Assembly (NCBI RefSeq): GCF_000511385.1
Contig: NC_023137.1
Coordinates: 1,061,001 to 1,125,000, forward strand
Reading direction: 5' to 3'
Origin: Phaeobacter gallaeciensis DSM 26640
GTDB lineage: Bacteria > Pseudomonadota > Alphaproteobacteria > Rhodobacterales > Rhodobacteraceae
Length of the DNA stretch: 64,000 bases
In this document: piece after piece, positions 44,035-53,098 of the stretch
Numbering within the stretch: the first letter of the stretch is position 1
Layout of the letters: each line of letters opens with the position of its first letter
The notes under the pieces: generated by a model
The model's database searches: none
Told to the model about the DNA's origin: nothing
Seen by the model: only the letters and a program-made list of their open reading frames with translations
Program-made: the position numbers and the translations under genes

Positions 44035-44469
44035 ATGCGGATTTTGGCAATTCTCGCGGCTCTTGCCGCAACAACACCCGTTTTTGCTCAGGATGCCACG
44101 GCAGAGCTGAAAGCAGTGAATGACGCGTTTAACGCAGGCATTGCCAGCCAAGACGTGCAGGGCCTGGTGGCTTTATACGGTCCCGAAGTGATGTGGATCG
44201 CTCCGGGCTCACCGATGAATCTTAACGGGTTGGAAGAAGCAGAAAACCTGTTCACCTTTATGACGGGCCAAAATGCCGAAGTCACACATGACATTGATCA
44301 TCTGTTCGTTTCTGACGACGAAACCCTCGCCGTCATGATAGGGGATGTTACAGCTAAGGTTGAAACGCTCGGAATTGATGGGGTGGGGACATATCTGTAT
44401 GTGCTTGAAAACGCTGAGGGTGATTGGAAAATCATCGCAGATATGTGGAACCAAGTGCCACAAGATTAG
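44035..44469 (+). CDS. Exported SnoaL/DUF4440-like protein
   Basis: This 144-residue protein has a signal peptide (MRILAILAALAATTPVFAQ) followed by an NTF2-fold domain (ELKAVNDAFNAGIASQDVQG, LVALYGPEVMWIAPG, HDIDHLFVSDDETLAVMIGD). The start at 44035 is set by GGACAGATC upstream and by the signal peptide; the frame is open further back inside the preceding gene. The gene at 53099-53524 is a close relative across the whole mature domain. It probably acts in the periplasm; the ligand is unknown. Confidence 0.77.
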   Translation: MRILAILAALAATTPVFAQDATAELKAVNDAFNAGIASQDVQGLVALYGPEVMWIAPGSPMNLNGLEEAENLFTFMTGQNAEVTHDIDHLFVSDDETLAVMIGDVTAKVETLGIDGVGTYLYVLENAEGDWKIIADMWNQVPQD

Positions 44470-44510
44470 GGTCCTGACCCTAGGCCGACATGACAAAAGG
44501 GAAAGCCGCT

Positions 44511-44897
44511 ATGGAAGCTCAAAAATTGGTCGAAACCTATGCCAAAGCATGGAACACCAGTGATGCTGAGATGCGGTTGGAACTTCTTTCGGCCTGTTGG
44601 GATGCAAGCGGGCGCTATGCCGATCCGGGCTGTGAGCTACAGGGGCGGCAGGCGCTTTCTGATCAAATCGGCCGGTTCCACAGGGATGATCCCGGCGCGC
44701 GCTTGTCTCTGACCAGCGCTGCGGATGGCCATAATGGATATGTCCGTTTTCAATGGAATCTGAATGACAGCGCTGGCAACAAACGGGCGGAAGGCACCAG
44801 TTTCGGACGTATTGGCAAAACTGGATTGCTGCACGAAGTGGTCGGATTCTTTGGCCCGTTTCCCAAAGCCGCCAGTGGCCAAGACCACAAAGGCTGA
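44511..44897 (+). CDS. SnoaL-like protein (cytoplasmic)
   Basis: This 128-residue protein lacks a signal peptide; the barrel pattern runs from LVETYAKAWNTSDAEMRLEL through YADPGCELQGRQALSDQI to FGRIGKTGLLHEVVGFFGPF. It is closest in pattern to the polyketide cyclase SnoaL-like group. The ATG at 44511 with AAGGGAAAG upstream is preferred to 44490. It is the last gene of the TetR-linked operon and ends before a strong hairpin. Confidence 0.7.
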   Translation: MEAQKLVETYAKAWNTSDAEMRLELLSACWDASGRYADPGCELQGRQALSDQIGRFHRDDPGARLSLTSAADGHNGYVRFQWNLNDSAGNKRAEGTSFGRIGKTGLLHEVVGFFGPFPKAASGQDHKG

Positions 44898-44905
44898 TGG
44901 TTTCA

Positions 44906-44928
44906 GCCGCCCCCTGATTTAGGGCGGC
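44906..44928. terminator. Bidirectional-looking hairpin between convergent genes
   Basis: GCCGCCC (44906-44912) pairs with GGGCGGC (44922-44928) across a 9-base loop in the 45-base gap between the convergent SnoaL and M20 genes. There is no long T-run on either side. Confidence 0.5.
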
Positions 44929-44942
44929 CAACGCTGGAATGC

Positions 44943-46097
44943 TTAGGATTTTGTTCCCAGAATATCCCGAGTGATCTGTTCGAAGATCGATACCCCGACC
45001 GGGATCAGATCATCGGGGAAATCGTAATCGGGGTTGTGCAGCGCGGCATAATCGTTGCCCGGCCCCATGCATAACATGGCCGCCTTGGCCCCCCAGCCAA
45101 ACACGCCGAAATCTTCTGAGGCGCGCATAGGCAGGCCAAAGTCTCCGTTTTCGATACCCAGCTTGTCCATGGCCCCGATCGCCAAGTCTGTGGCTTCACC
45201 ATCATTGATCGAGGCCGCAAAATCGTCGAATATGTCAAAGGTGACGTCCAGACCGAACTCATTCGCCGCATCTGTGGCAAGCTGGCGCGCGTCCGTGGCG
45301 ATGCTCTCCATTGCCTCATCCCGCGCAGTGCGCAGGGTTGCGTAGATTTCTCCTTCGCCCGGGGCGGTGCCAAAGGTGGGTTCACCTACCTGACAATGGG
45401 TGATCGTCACCAAGCGGAAGTCATCATCCAACTTGCCGCCAGATCCCAGCGCATCCAGCGCCGGGATCAACCGCGCCACCGCCATTGCGGGCGACACCCC
45501 GTCTTCTGGATCTGCCGCATGGGCGGTTTTGCCGGTCAGTTTGATGCGCACCCCCTGACTGGCGCAATTGACCAATCCGGTTCGAGTCGACACATAGGCC
45601 CAAGGCCGGCCCGGTTCGATATGAATTGCAAAGGCCCAATCGGGGCGGATCTCGTCAAAGGCGGGATCTGCAACGACGGCCCGCGCGCCGCTGCCGTCTT
45701 CTTCGGCGGGTTGGAACATCAAGACGACGCGCCCCCCCTCGACAGGGCTGCGCGACAAAATTCGCCCAAGCCCCATCAGGAACATCATATGCCCATCATG
45801 GCCGCATAGATGCCCCTTGCCATCAACTTCGGATTTCCACGGGTTGTCAGAGATTTCTTGAATCGGCAACGCATCCAACTCGGCCCGAAACAGAACCGTT
45901 GGCCCGGGTTCGCCGCTGTCGAAAACCGCCGCTACACCGTGCCCGCCCAGCCCGGTCAGAATTTTGCTTGGGGCTAGCGGGGTCAAGGCCTCAACAATGG
46001 TCTTTGCGGTCTCGACCTCTTCGCCAGACAGTTCAGGCTGGCGATGCAGGGTCCGGCGCAGTTCGGTCAATTCGGCAATATCGGAATTGGTCAACAT
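44943..46097 (-). CDS. M20-family amidohydrolase (aminoacylase/IAA-amino-acid hydrolase type)
   Basis: This 384-residue zinc peptidase-fold hydrolase has RRTLHRQPELSGEE at the start, the metal site CGHDGHMMFLMG near residue 97, FQPAEEDGSGA near 128 and a C-terminal ASEDFGVFG. These fit amidohydrolases that split N-acyl amino acids. It is the last gene of the nhaC-EamA-ocd-arginase operon, 69 bases after the arginase-family gene in the direction of reading. It may release free ornithine, arginine or another amino acid for the enzymes encoded upstream. Confidence 0.88.
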   Translation of the reverse strand: MLTNSDIAELTELRRTLHRQPELSGEEVETAKTIVEALTPLAPSKILTGLGGHGVAAVFDSGEPGPTVLFRAELDALPIQEISDNPWKSEVDGKGHLCGHDGHMMFLMGLGRILSRSPVEGGRVVLMFQPAEEDGSGARAVVADPAFDEIRPDWAFAIHIEPGRPWAYVSTRTGLVNCASQGVRIKLTGKTAHAADPEDGVSPAMAVARLIPALDALGSGGKLDDDFRLVTITHCQVGEPTFGTAPGEGEIYATLRTARDEAMESIATDARQLATDAANEFGLDVTFDIFDDFAASINDGEATDLAIGAMDKLGIENGDFGLPMRASEDFGVFGWGAKAAMLCMGPGNDYAALHNPDYDFPDDLIPVGVSIFEQITRDILGTKS

Positions 46098-46166
46098 AGA
46101 ATGGGTGCCTTTCTAGCGCTCTTTGCGCATTTGGCCCTTTGGCCATTGTCCATCAAGAATGCTTTT

Positions 46167-46976
46167 TCAGCAGCGGTTGTCACTATACAGCCGTGCCATC
46201 AGTTCTTTCGTCAGTTTCGCGGCCACCATGGCTGTCATGCCGTATGGGTCACGCACGGGGTTTAGTTCGACGACATCGGCCCCGATAAGCTTGCCTTTCG
46301 CGTGATGTATCAGGTCAAGAGCTTGCCGCGTGCTTAGCCCGCCGGGTTCGAAATGCGAGACACCGGGCGCAAAAGCCGGGTCGAGCGCATCAAGATCCAG
46401 CGTGAGGTATAGCGGCCCGTCAAAGGTAAGCTCGGTCACGCCACTTAGGTCGCGCATCTCGTGGATCTCGACGTTAAACCGTTCGGCCTGGGCGCGCTGA
46501 TGGTCGTTCAACGTGCGAATACCTACTTGGACCAACCGCGCAACCTGACCGCTTTCCATCAACCTGGCAAAGGGGGAGGCATGACTGAACGGGTTGTTCA
46601 GCATGTTGTCATAGAGGTCCGGATGGGCATCAATATGCAGGATATTCAATCCCGGGTATGACTTGGCATGGACAGCGATCACCGGGTAGGCAACCGAATG
46701 ATCGCCCCCCAATGACAAGACCCGCTGCCCTTTGCTGATTTCACTGGTCACTGCGGTTTGGATGGCATCAAAAGCCGCCTGACCGGAAAGCCCGCTCAGA
46801 GCGACATCTCCGTGATCGCTCCAGATGCCATTTGCCGCCAGATCAAGCCCGGTTTCCGCAAACATATTGGCGCTGTCGCTCCGAATAGCTTCTCGGATCC
46901 GGGCAGGGGCCAGTGCGGGGCCTGTCAGATAACTGGAGTTATTGTCCTGAGGCAGCCCCAGCAGTGAAATCGTCAT
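46167..46976 (-). CDS. Arginase/agmatinase (ureohydrolase) family protein
   Basis: This 269-residue enzyme has the dimanganese motifs of the family: LGGDHSVAYPV near residue 92, ILHIDAHPDLYDN near 118 and LDLDALDPAFAPG near 198. Ureohydrolases split guanidino compounds to urea and an amine (arginine to ornithine; agmatine to putrescine; others act on guanidinobutyrate or formimidoglutamate). The ornithine cyclodeaminase gene lies 14 bases upstream, favouring arginine as substrate, but the sequence alone does not exclude others. Confidence 0.88.
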   Translation of the reverse strand: MTISLLGLPQDNNSSYLTGPALAPARIREAIRSDSANMFAETGLDLAANGIWSDHGDVALSGLSGQAAFDAIQTAVTSEISKGQRVLSLGGDHSVAYPVIAVHAKSYPGLNILHIDAHPDLYDNMLNNPFSHASPFARLMESGQVARLVQVGIRTLNDHQRAQAERFNVEIHEMRDLSGVTELTFDGPLYLTLDLDALDPAFAPGVSHFEPGGLSTRQALDLIHHAKGKLIGADVVELNPVRDPYGMTAMVAAKLTKELMARLYSDNRC

Positions 46977-46990
46977 CCGGATCGTCCTTT

Positions 46991-48046
46991 TTAATCCAAC
47001 AACATACCGTAGAGGTTACGCGGATCGGTTGGATCAGCAAGCATGTCCAAACTGTCAAAGAAGTCCGTACCTTTGATCTTGGCCAGCACATAGTTCAGGG
47101 CGCTGAAATCCTCAACCGCAAAGCCGACGCTGTCGAACATGGTGATTTGGCCATCACTGGTGCGGCCGGGAATGTCGCCGCGCATCACCTGCCACAGTTC
47201 ATTGACGGGGTAATCTTCGGGCAATTGCTGAATATCGCCTTCGACGCGCGTCTGGGGCGGGAATTCCACAAACACATCCGAGCGTTTGATAACGTCCACC
47301 GCGATTTCGGTCTTGCCCGGGCAATCGCCACCAATCGCGTTGATATGCACGCCATCCCCAACCATGTTGCCGGTCAGGATGGTGGCATTACGTTTGTCAG
47401 CGGTGCAGGTGGTGATGACCTGCGCACCTTCCATGCTTTCTTCGGGCGTGGTGCAGGTCACAACATTGATCCCAGCCTGAGACAGGTTCTTCGCGCATTT
47501 GCGCGTGGCTTCGGGGGCAATGTCATACAGGCGCACATTTTTGATGCCGCAGATCTCGGCAAAGGCCAGACATTGGAATTCGGATTGCGCGCCATTGCCG
47601 ATCATCGCCATGGTGTCAGCCCCTTTGGGGGCCAGATGACGCCCGACAAGGCCCGACATGGCCGCCGTGCGCAACCCCGTCAGCAAGGTCATTTCTGTCA
47701 GCAGAATAGGGTAACCGGTATCGACCCGCGCCAACAGGCCAAAGGCCGTCACCGTTTGCAGCCCTTCATTGGCGTTCTTGGGGTGGCCGTTCACATATTT
47801 GAACCCATAGGTTTCGCCGTCAGAGGTCGGCATCAGCTCGATCACGCCAACATCTGAATGGCTGGCCACGCGTGGGGTTTTGTCAAACAGCTCCCACCGT
47901 TTGAAATCGGCTTCGATGACATCGGCCAGTTCGGCCATGAAGCGCCGCGCGCCAATCTTTTTGACCAGCCGGATCATGTTTTCGACAGAGACAAACGGCA
48001 CATAGGCCTGTTCAGAGAATTTCAATTCCATAGCAGGGACTTTCAT
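46991..48046 (-). CDS. ocd: Ornithine cyclodeaminase/mu-crystallin family protein
   Basis: This 351-residue protein has a Rossmann domain with IGNGAQSEFQ near residue 135. The family texts PVNELWQV (as YPVNELWQVM) and the late SVGFAVEDFSALNYV are characteristic of ornithine cyclodeaminase, which turns ornithine into proline and ammonia using bound NAD. Coupled to EamA by ATGA at 48043-48046 and followed by the ureohydrolase, it fits an arginine to ornithine to proline route. Relatives include alanine dehydrogenases and lysine cyclodeaminases. Confidence 0.87.
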   Translation of the reverse strand: MKVPAMELKFSEQAYVPFVSVENMIRLVKKIGARRFMAELADVIEADFKRWELFDKTPRVASHSDVGVIELMPTSDGETYGFKYVNGHPKNANEGLQTVTAFGLLARVDTGYPILLTEMTLLTGLRTAAMSGLVGRHLAPKGADTMAMIGNGAQSEFQCLAFAEICGIKNVRLYDIAPEATRKCAKNLSQAGINVVTCTTPEESMEGAQVITTCTADKRNATILTGNMVGDGVHINAIGGDCPGKTEIAVDVIKRSDVFVEFPPQTRVEGDIQQLPEDYPVNELWQVMRGDIPGRTSDGQITMFDSVGFAVEDFSALNYVLAKIKGTDFFDSLDMLADPTDPRNLYGMLLD

Positions 48047-48966
48047 GAACTAAGGGAAAAGGCGGGTTTTGCAGGACGATCCAAAAGAAAGAGCGCCGCG
48101 CCGGACAGGATGATGATGGCGATGCCGCCTTGGGCCGCCAAATTGGTCGGCAGCCCCCAAAGGGCCAAGGCCCAGACCGCGGCAAAGATCAGAAAGGAGT
48201 ATTCACATACGGCGACAAAATCCGGTTCGGCAAAGCGATAGGCATTGGCTAGAACGGCAATTGAGAACGCCGCGCCGATGGCTTGGGTAAAGGTCAGCCA
48301 CAAGAACCGTTGTGACAGGGGTTCCCAGCCGCGGGCGTGAAAACCGGGGTCGGGCAGGGCCGAAGGAAGCAAAGCCAGATATCCCAGCATAACAATTGAA
48401 ATCGCGGCAATTGTCGCAAAGACACCCAAAGCCAAAACAACCGGGTTTTCATCCCCACACAGCTGCTTTGTCGCGAGCCCCCCAGTCCCGTAAAACGCGC
48501 CAGCCACCAGTGGCAAGGCCGAGAACACAGTCAGATTGGACAGGTCGGGCTGCAGCAGCATTAGCACTCCGACAAAACCCGCGATCATGGCAACGACGCG
48601 GCGCTTGCCGATCCGCTTGCCCAGAAACAACACGGAAAACAACATGATCCAGATGGGCGCGCTATAAAGCCCGGCGCCAGCCTGGGCCACAGGCAGCACC
48701 CCGAGCGCCGCGAAATAGGTCAGTAAACCCACCGCGATCAAAACACTTCGCAGGATCAGCCACCCCCAGTTTTGCGGCCGACAAGAGAGGCCAACAAACA
48801 CAGCAGCGCTATAAAGAAAAGACAAGGCAATCATAGCTTTGACCAGTTGGAACTGCCACAGCCCGGCGGTTTCCTTGACCGCGCCGACAAAATTGTCGGC
48901 TAGGCTTAGAATGGCCGAGGCCATCAAGGCCAGCATCGCTGCAAACAGGGGGCGATTGGCTGTCAT
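48043..48966 (-). CDS. EamA/DMT-family transporter
   Basis: This 307-residue inner-membrane protein has ten predicted helices in two EamA repeats (for example FAAMLALMASAILSLADNFV and SIAVLANAYRFAEPDFVAVC). The start at 48966 overlaps the nhaC stop as ATGA; an upstream in-frame codon lies within nhaC. Family members export or import amino acids and metabolites. Here it probably handles an amino acid or amine belonging to the operon's pathway; direction of transport is not evident. Confidence 0.85.
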   Translation of the reverse strand: MTANRPLFAAMLALMASAILSLADNFVGAVKETAGLWQFQLVKAMIALSFLYSAAVFVGLSCRPQNWGWLILRSVLIAVGLLTYFAALGVLPVAQAGAGLYSAPIWIMLFSVLFLGKRIGKRRVVAMIAGFVGVLMLLQPDLSNLTVFSALPLVAGAFYGTGGLATKQLCGDENPVVLALGVFATIAAISIVMLGYLALLPSALPDPGFHARGWEPLSQRFLWLTFTQAIGAAFSIAVLANAYRFAEPDFVAVCEYSFLIFAAVWALALWGLPTNLAAQGGIAIIILSGAALFLLDRPAKPAFSLSS

Positions 48967-50384
48967 GCGTCGCTCCGTCCATCGGCATCTTCGGACTTCA
49001 GCGGGGTAATGGTCCAGCCCATATATCCAAAGAGGATCGTGACCAGGGGCGACAGCCAGCAAAAGAAGTTAAACGGCAGGTACAGGATTGTCGGGACACC
49101 AAGGGTGGCGAACTGATAGGCCCCACCGGCGTTCCAAGGCACCAGATTGGCCGTGACAGTGGCGGAATCTTCGACGGCGCGGCTCAGGTTTTCGGGGGCC
49201 AAGCCACGGTCGCGATAGGCCGGTGCAAAGCTGCGCGCGCCCATGACAATCGCCATATATTGATCGGCCAGCACGATATTGGCCATAATGGCGGTCAGCA
49301 CAGTGGACAGGATCAGCGATCCGGTGGATTTCGCATAGCTCAGGATCTTTTCCGCCACGACCTTGAGCTGGTTGGTGCGCTCCATTACGCCGCCAAACAT
49401 CATGCCTGCGAAAATCAAAGCGATCGTGTACATCATCGAATTCAACCCGCCGCGCGACAGCAGTGAATCCACATCCTCGACGCCGGTTTTGGACTCAAAC
49501 CCCCACATGGCAACGGCGGAAATCGTTTCAAAGTTCGCCCCTTGCAGGCCAACCGCACAAATAACCCCTGCCACTGCGCCCATGGCTATGCCAGGAATGG
49601 CTGGCATCTTTTTGTAAGACACCACCATCACCACCAAGATCGGCAATAACAGCACCGGATTCAGGGTGAAATTGTCCTCAAGGGTTTTCAGGATCGTGTC
49701 GATGCGGTCCAGATTGCCCTCTTGCGCGGCATAGCTGCGGCCCAGAAAAATCTCGATCAGCAGGGTCAATCCAAAGGACACCGAGGTCGTGTAGGACATG
49801 TGTTTGATATGGGTAAAAACGTCCGTGCCAACCATGGCTGGGGCCATGTTGGTTGTATCGGAGAGCGGCGACATCTTGTCTCCGAAATAGGCCCCCGACA
49901 GAACCGCGCCCGCGACCACCGGCGCAGGAAAGCCAAGCCCGGCTCCGATTCCCATCAAGGCCACCCCGACCGTGCCTGTCGTGCCCCAGCTGGTGCCGGT
50001 GGCAAGCGATGTGATAGCGCAGATGATCAGTGTGGTCGGCAAAAAGACCGATGGCGAAATAATCTGCAATCCGTAATAGATAAGCGTCGGTACGACCCCG
50101 GCCAAAATCCAGACGCCGATCAAGATGCCCACAACCAAAAGGATAATGGTCGCCGGAATTGCCGCTGTGATCCCGCGCACCATTCCGTTTTGAATATTGG
50201 TCCAGCTAAACCCACATCGCAGCGCTACCAAACTGGCGACACACACACCCAAAAGCATCGGGATATGTGCGTCCAACCCGTATAAGACTATCGAAATAAA
50301 GATGCCGGTGATCAGGGAAAGCAATGAGATGATCGCTTCCCGCATATGGGGTTTTCGGGCCCCGTCGGGGATTGTGGTTTTCAT
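48963..50384 (-). CDS. nhaC: NhaC-family Na+/H+ antiporter or amino-acid antiporter
   Basis: This 473-residue polytopic protein has NhaC family signatures (AITSLATGTSWGTTGTVGVA near residue 135, GAYFGDKMSPLSDTTNMAPA near 168, late VPWNAGGAYQFATLGV). Relatives include Na+/H+, malate/lactate and arginine or lysine antiporters. It is the promoter-proximal gene of the operon and is divergent from the LysR gene at 50553. Within an amino-acid operon, uptake of the substrate with exchange of Na+ or product is likely. Confidence 0.87.
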   Translation of the reverse strand: MKTTIPDGARKPHMREAIISLLSLITGIFISIVLYGLDAHIPMLLGVCVASLVALRCGFSWTNIQNGMVRGITAAIPATIILLVVGILIGVWILAGVVPTLIYYGLQIISPSVFLPTTLIICAITSLATGTSWGTTGTVGVALMGIGAGLGFPAPVVAGAVLSGAYFGDKMSPLSDTTNMAPAMVGTDVFTHIKHMSYTTSVSFGLTLLIEIFLGRSYAAQEGNLDRIDTILKTLEDNFTLNPVLLLPILVVMVVSYKKMPAIPGIAMGAVAGVICAVGLQGANFETISAVAMWGFESKTGVEDVDSLLSRGGLNSMMYTIALIFAGMMFGGVMERTNQLKVVAEKILSYAKSTGSLILSTVLTAIMANIVLADQYMAIVMGARSFAPAYRDRGLAPENLSRAVEDSATVTANLVPWNAGGAYQFATLGVPTILYLPFNFFCWLSPLVTILFGYMGWTITPLKSEDADGRSDA

Positions 50385-50552
50385 TGGCGCATCTTTCCCG
50401 GTGCTGCCCGTTCATGGCGATGATGGCCAAGGGCATGTGATTATTATTTGAAATCAAAAGAGATTTCTGCTTGTTAAGTTTTAACCTTTCCCCAGGCGCA
50501 AAAAAATTAGGTATATATTGCCCTCAGCGACGCTTCTGCCTACGCTTGGGGA

Positions 50553-51446
50553 ATGCACACATCTCTTCGCCATTTGAACGCCCTGCGCGCCTTTGAGGCT
50601 GCGGCCCGTCACTCCAGCATCTCTAAGGCAGCTGCTGAGCTGAATGTCAGCCACAGCGTGGTCAGCCAACATGTCCGGAACTTGGAAGACTGGTTTGGGA
50701 GCAAGCTGTTCAAGCGTTCCGGCAACCGGATCGAGCTCACCGGTGAAGGTCGACGCCTAGAGCCTCAAGTCGCGCATGGGCTGCAAATTCTCAGCGATGC
50801 CTGTGCCGGACTTTTACAAGCCTCGCAGCAGGGGGCGATCATCGTCAGCGCCGAACCCGCGCTTGCGTCGCGGTGGCTGCGGCGCAAGATCACTCAGTTC
50901 AGCGAACAGTTTCCCAAGATCGAATGCCATTTACGTTCGGATTGGCAGATCCCGGATACAAACGAACACCAGATTGATCTGGTTATTCATTTTGACGAAC
51001 GCATTCAGCGCTTGCCGGGGGGGAAATCGCAACTCTTCCCTGTTGACGGTTTTCCCGCTTGCGCACCCAGCTTGGCCGACCAACTGAGGGCCAATGATCC
51101 CGACAGTTTTTTTGACATCCCCATCATTCATGATAACGGCCGCCATGTGTGGCAGCAATGGTTTGCAGAACACGCAAAAGACAGCCGGAAATGGACCCAA
51201 GGCAAGGTCTTTTCCGATCTTGCCCTGACCATCGACGCCGCCATTGATGGCGAAGGCGTCTTTCTGGCTGACAAAATCATCTGCAAGCGCGAGCTGGACA
51301 GCGGGCAACTTGTGCAGATCGACAGCCGCACCAGCCGCTGCACATGGTACAGCATCGCGGCGCGCGAAAATGCTGCGCCCAACTCTCCGGCGGAGACGTT
51401 CAAGTCCTGGCTAATTGCCGAAGTCAAAACCCATTTGCCAGCTTAG
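50553..51446 (+). CDS. LysR-family regulator (GcvA-like)
   Basis: This 297-residue protein has the GcvA-type N-terminus LRHLNALRAFEAAARHSSIS, then KAAAELNVSHSVVSQHVRNL as helix-turn-helix, and an effector domain beginning near residue 90. It lies 168 bases from the divergent nhaC operon and upstream of the YjiH-like gene, either of which may be its target. GcvA-type regulators often respond to amino acids. Confidence 0.88.
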   Translation: MHTSLRHLNALRAFEAAARHSSISKAAAELNVSHSVVSQHVRNLEDWFGSKLFKRSGNRIELTGEGRRLEPQVAHGLQILSDACAGLLQASQQGAIIVSAEPALASRWLRRKITQFSEQFPKIECHLRSDWQIPDTNEHQIDLVIHFDERIQRLPGGKSQLFPVDGFPACAPSLADQLRANDPDSFFDIPIIHDNGRHVWQQWFAEHAKDSRKWTQGKVFSDLALTIDAAIDGEGVFLADKIICKRELDSGQLVQIDSRTSRCTWYSIAARENAAPNSPAETFKSWLIAEVKTHLPA

Positions 51447-51648
51447 CGTCGGTTTTAGCCTCGCTCAGTATATTTTATTGGATTTCAAAGATTTTTTAAC
51501 CCTGTGCGATGGTGCCATGGGGTTTGCCTGACCTGCGGCCTGTCTTCCCTCAGGCCAGTTTCAGATCGGGGGCCCCAATCGATAACCGCGCATCGCCTAA
51601 ACCCGGGCCCGACCCGGCAGGCCAAAAGCGCCGACAGGGGGTCATTGA

Positions 51649-53016
51649 ATGGAACAATCCGCCACCGCCATATCCCGCGATATCGGGGTGTATTTGAAAC
51701 TGATTTTCGGATCGCTTTTCGGGATCTGCTTTTTCATGCTGCCCTTCTTTTGGGAGGGAGAGCTGACTTTGCCCATCGCCCTGGTGCAAAAGGTGATTTC
51801 CAAGCCGTTTGAATCGCTCTTGCCCGGCGTTGTCGTGGCGCTGATGATCCTGTCCGGGTTAGTCAGCCTGTTTGCCACCGCCACCGGGGGCAAAGGGTTA
51901 AACGCCTATTTCCAATCGGTCTTTGTGACCTCGTGGATGTCCGTGCTGTTTCGCCTTGCCGGGGCCGTGCTGGCCATCTGCGCCTTTTGGCATTTGGGGC
52001 ACGAAGCGCTGTGGGGCGAATTTACCGGGGAAATCATCATCATTCTGCTGATGCCTTCGCTGTTGGTGATTTTTTTCCTGGCAACAACCATGTTGCCCTT
52101 TTTGCTGGATTTCGGCGGGGTCGAATTCTTTGGTGTCTATCTTCAAAAGCTGTTCAAAACCTTGTTTCGCCTGCCCGGACGGGCCTCGGTATTGTCGCTG
52201 ACCTCGTTTGTTGGCTCTGGCACCAATGGCATCATCGCCGCTGAGCTCGATTACAAAAAGGGCATGTATAACGCGCGAGAAGTGTCGATCATCTGCCTTG
52301 GCTTTGGCACGATTTCCTTGCCCGCCGTGTTTGTCTACACCACCGCGATTGGCGGGCTTGAGGTGGCACATTTCCTGTATTTCGCGCTGACATTGCTGAT
52401 TGTTGGCATTGCCTCAACCATGGTGATTGCCCGTGTTCCGCCCTTGTCCATCAAAACCGATGAGTTTTTTGAGGGCCGTAAAGACCCGCTGATTGATCAG
52501 GAAACAGGCGGCAAAACCCGTTTCGAAATCGCCCGTGATCTGGCCTATACCAAAGCCGCGCGCGCACCCAGCTTGGGCAAGATCCTGAAAGACGGTGTGT
52601 TGACCACGTTCGAGCTCTATATGTCGGTTTTCCCGTTGATCGTGCTGATCGGCACCTTGGCCTTGATCGCCACGGAATACACGCCGATTTTCAACTGGAT
52701 CGCGACGCCAATCACCCCTGCGCTCGAAGCCATCGGCCTGCCCGAAGCGCAAACAGCCGCGCCCGGGTTTCTGACCGGTTTTGCCGATTTGTTGCTGCCC
52801 TTCCTGGCGGCTGAAAACATCGACTCGCAATTGACCAAGTTCGTCATGTGCATCACCGGAACGATTACTGTGATCTGCATGAGCGAGACCGGAGCCATCC
52901 TGCTGAAGTCCGCCATTCCGGTGAACTTCGTTGATCTGCTTTTGGTCTTCCTGATCAAGACCGCCGTATCGGTTCCAATTGCCCTTGCGATGGGGCGGTT
53001 ATACGGGCTGACCTAA
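51649..53016 (+). CDS. YjiH-family membrane protein (nucleoside-recognition/Gate domain)
   Basis: This 455-residue protein has about ten hydrophobic segments, with Gate-domain text near residues 160-225 (SLTSFVGSGTNGIIAAELDY) and again at 380-440 (CITGTITVICMSETGAILLK). This two-Gate layout marks the YjiH family, putative transporters of unknown substrate. A 202-base gap separates it from LysR. A loop of about 60 hydrophilic residues (FFEGRKDPLIDQETGGKTRF) sits between the two halves. It could be a second uptake or efflux route for the amino-acid operon. Confidence 0.8.
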   Translation: MEQSATAISRDIGVYLKLIFGSLFGICFFMLPFFWEGELTLPIALVQKVISKPFESLLPGVVVALMILSGLVSLFATATGGKGLNAYFQSVFVTSWMSVLFRLAGAVLAICAFWHLGHEALWGEFTGEIIIILLMPSLLVIFFLATTMLPFLLDFGGVEFFGVYLQKLFKTLFRLPGRASVLSLTSFVGSGTNGIIAAELDYKKGMYNAREVSIICLGFGTISLPAVFVYTTAIGGLEVAHFLYFALTLLIVGIASTMVIARVPPLSIKTDEFFEGRKDPLIDQETGGKTRFEIARDLAYTKAARAPSLGKILKDGVLTTFELYMSVFPLIVLIGTLALIATEYTPIFNWIATPITPALEAIGLPEAQTAAPGFLTGFADLLLPFLAAENIDSQLTKFVMCITGTITVICMSETGAILLKSAIPVNFVDLLLVFLIKTAVSVPIALAMGRLYGLT

Positions 53017-53028
53017 ACGAAAAACTGC

Positions 53029-53047
53029 GGGGGCCTGATGGGCCCCC
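53029..53047 (+). terminator. Hairpin after the YjiH-family gene
   Basis: GGGGGCC (53029-53035) pairs with GGCCCCC (53041-53047) just after the stop at 53016. No T-run follows, so termination strength is uncertain. Confidence 0.5.
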
Positions 53048-53098
53048 ACGCGACACAGAGTATCTGCCCCATTGGAGGCAGATACACACATCGTTAAT

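Noticed and set aside
46913..47857. 314-residue plus-strand open frame
   Set aside because: It is antisense to the ornithine cyclodeaminase gene, whose motifs and operon coupling are clear.
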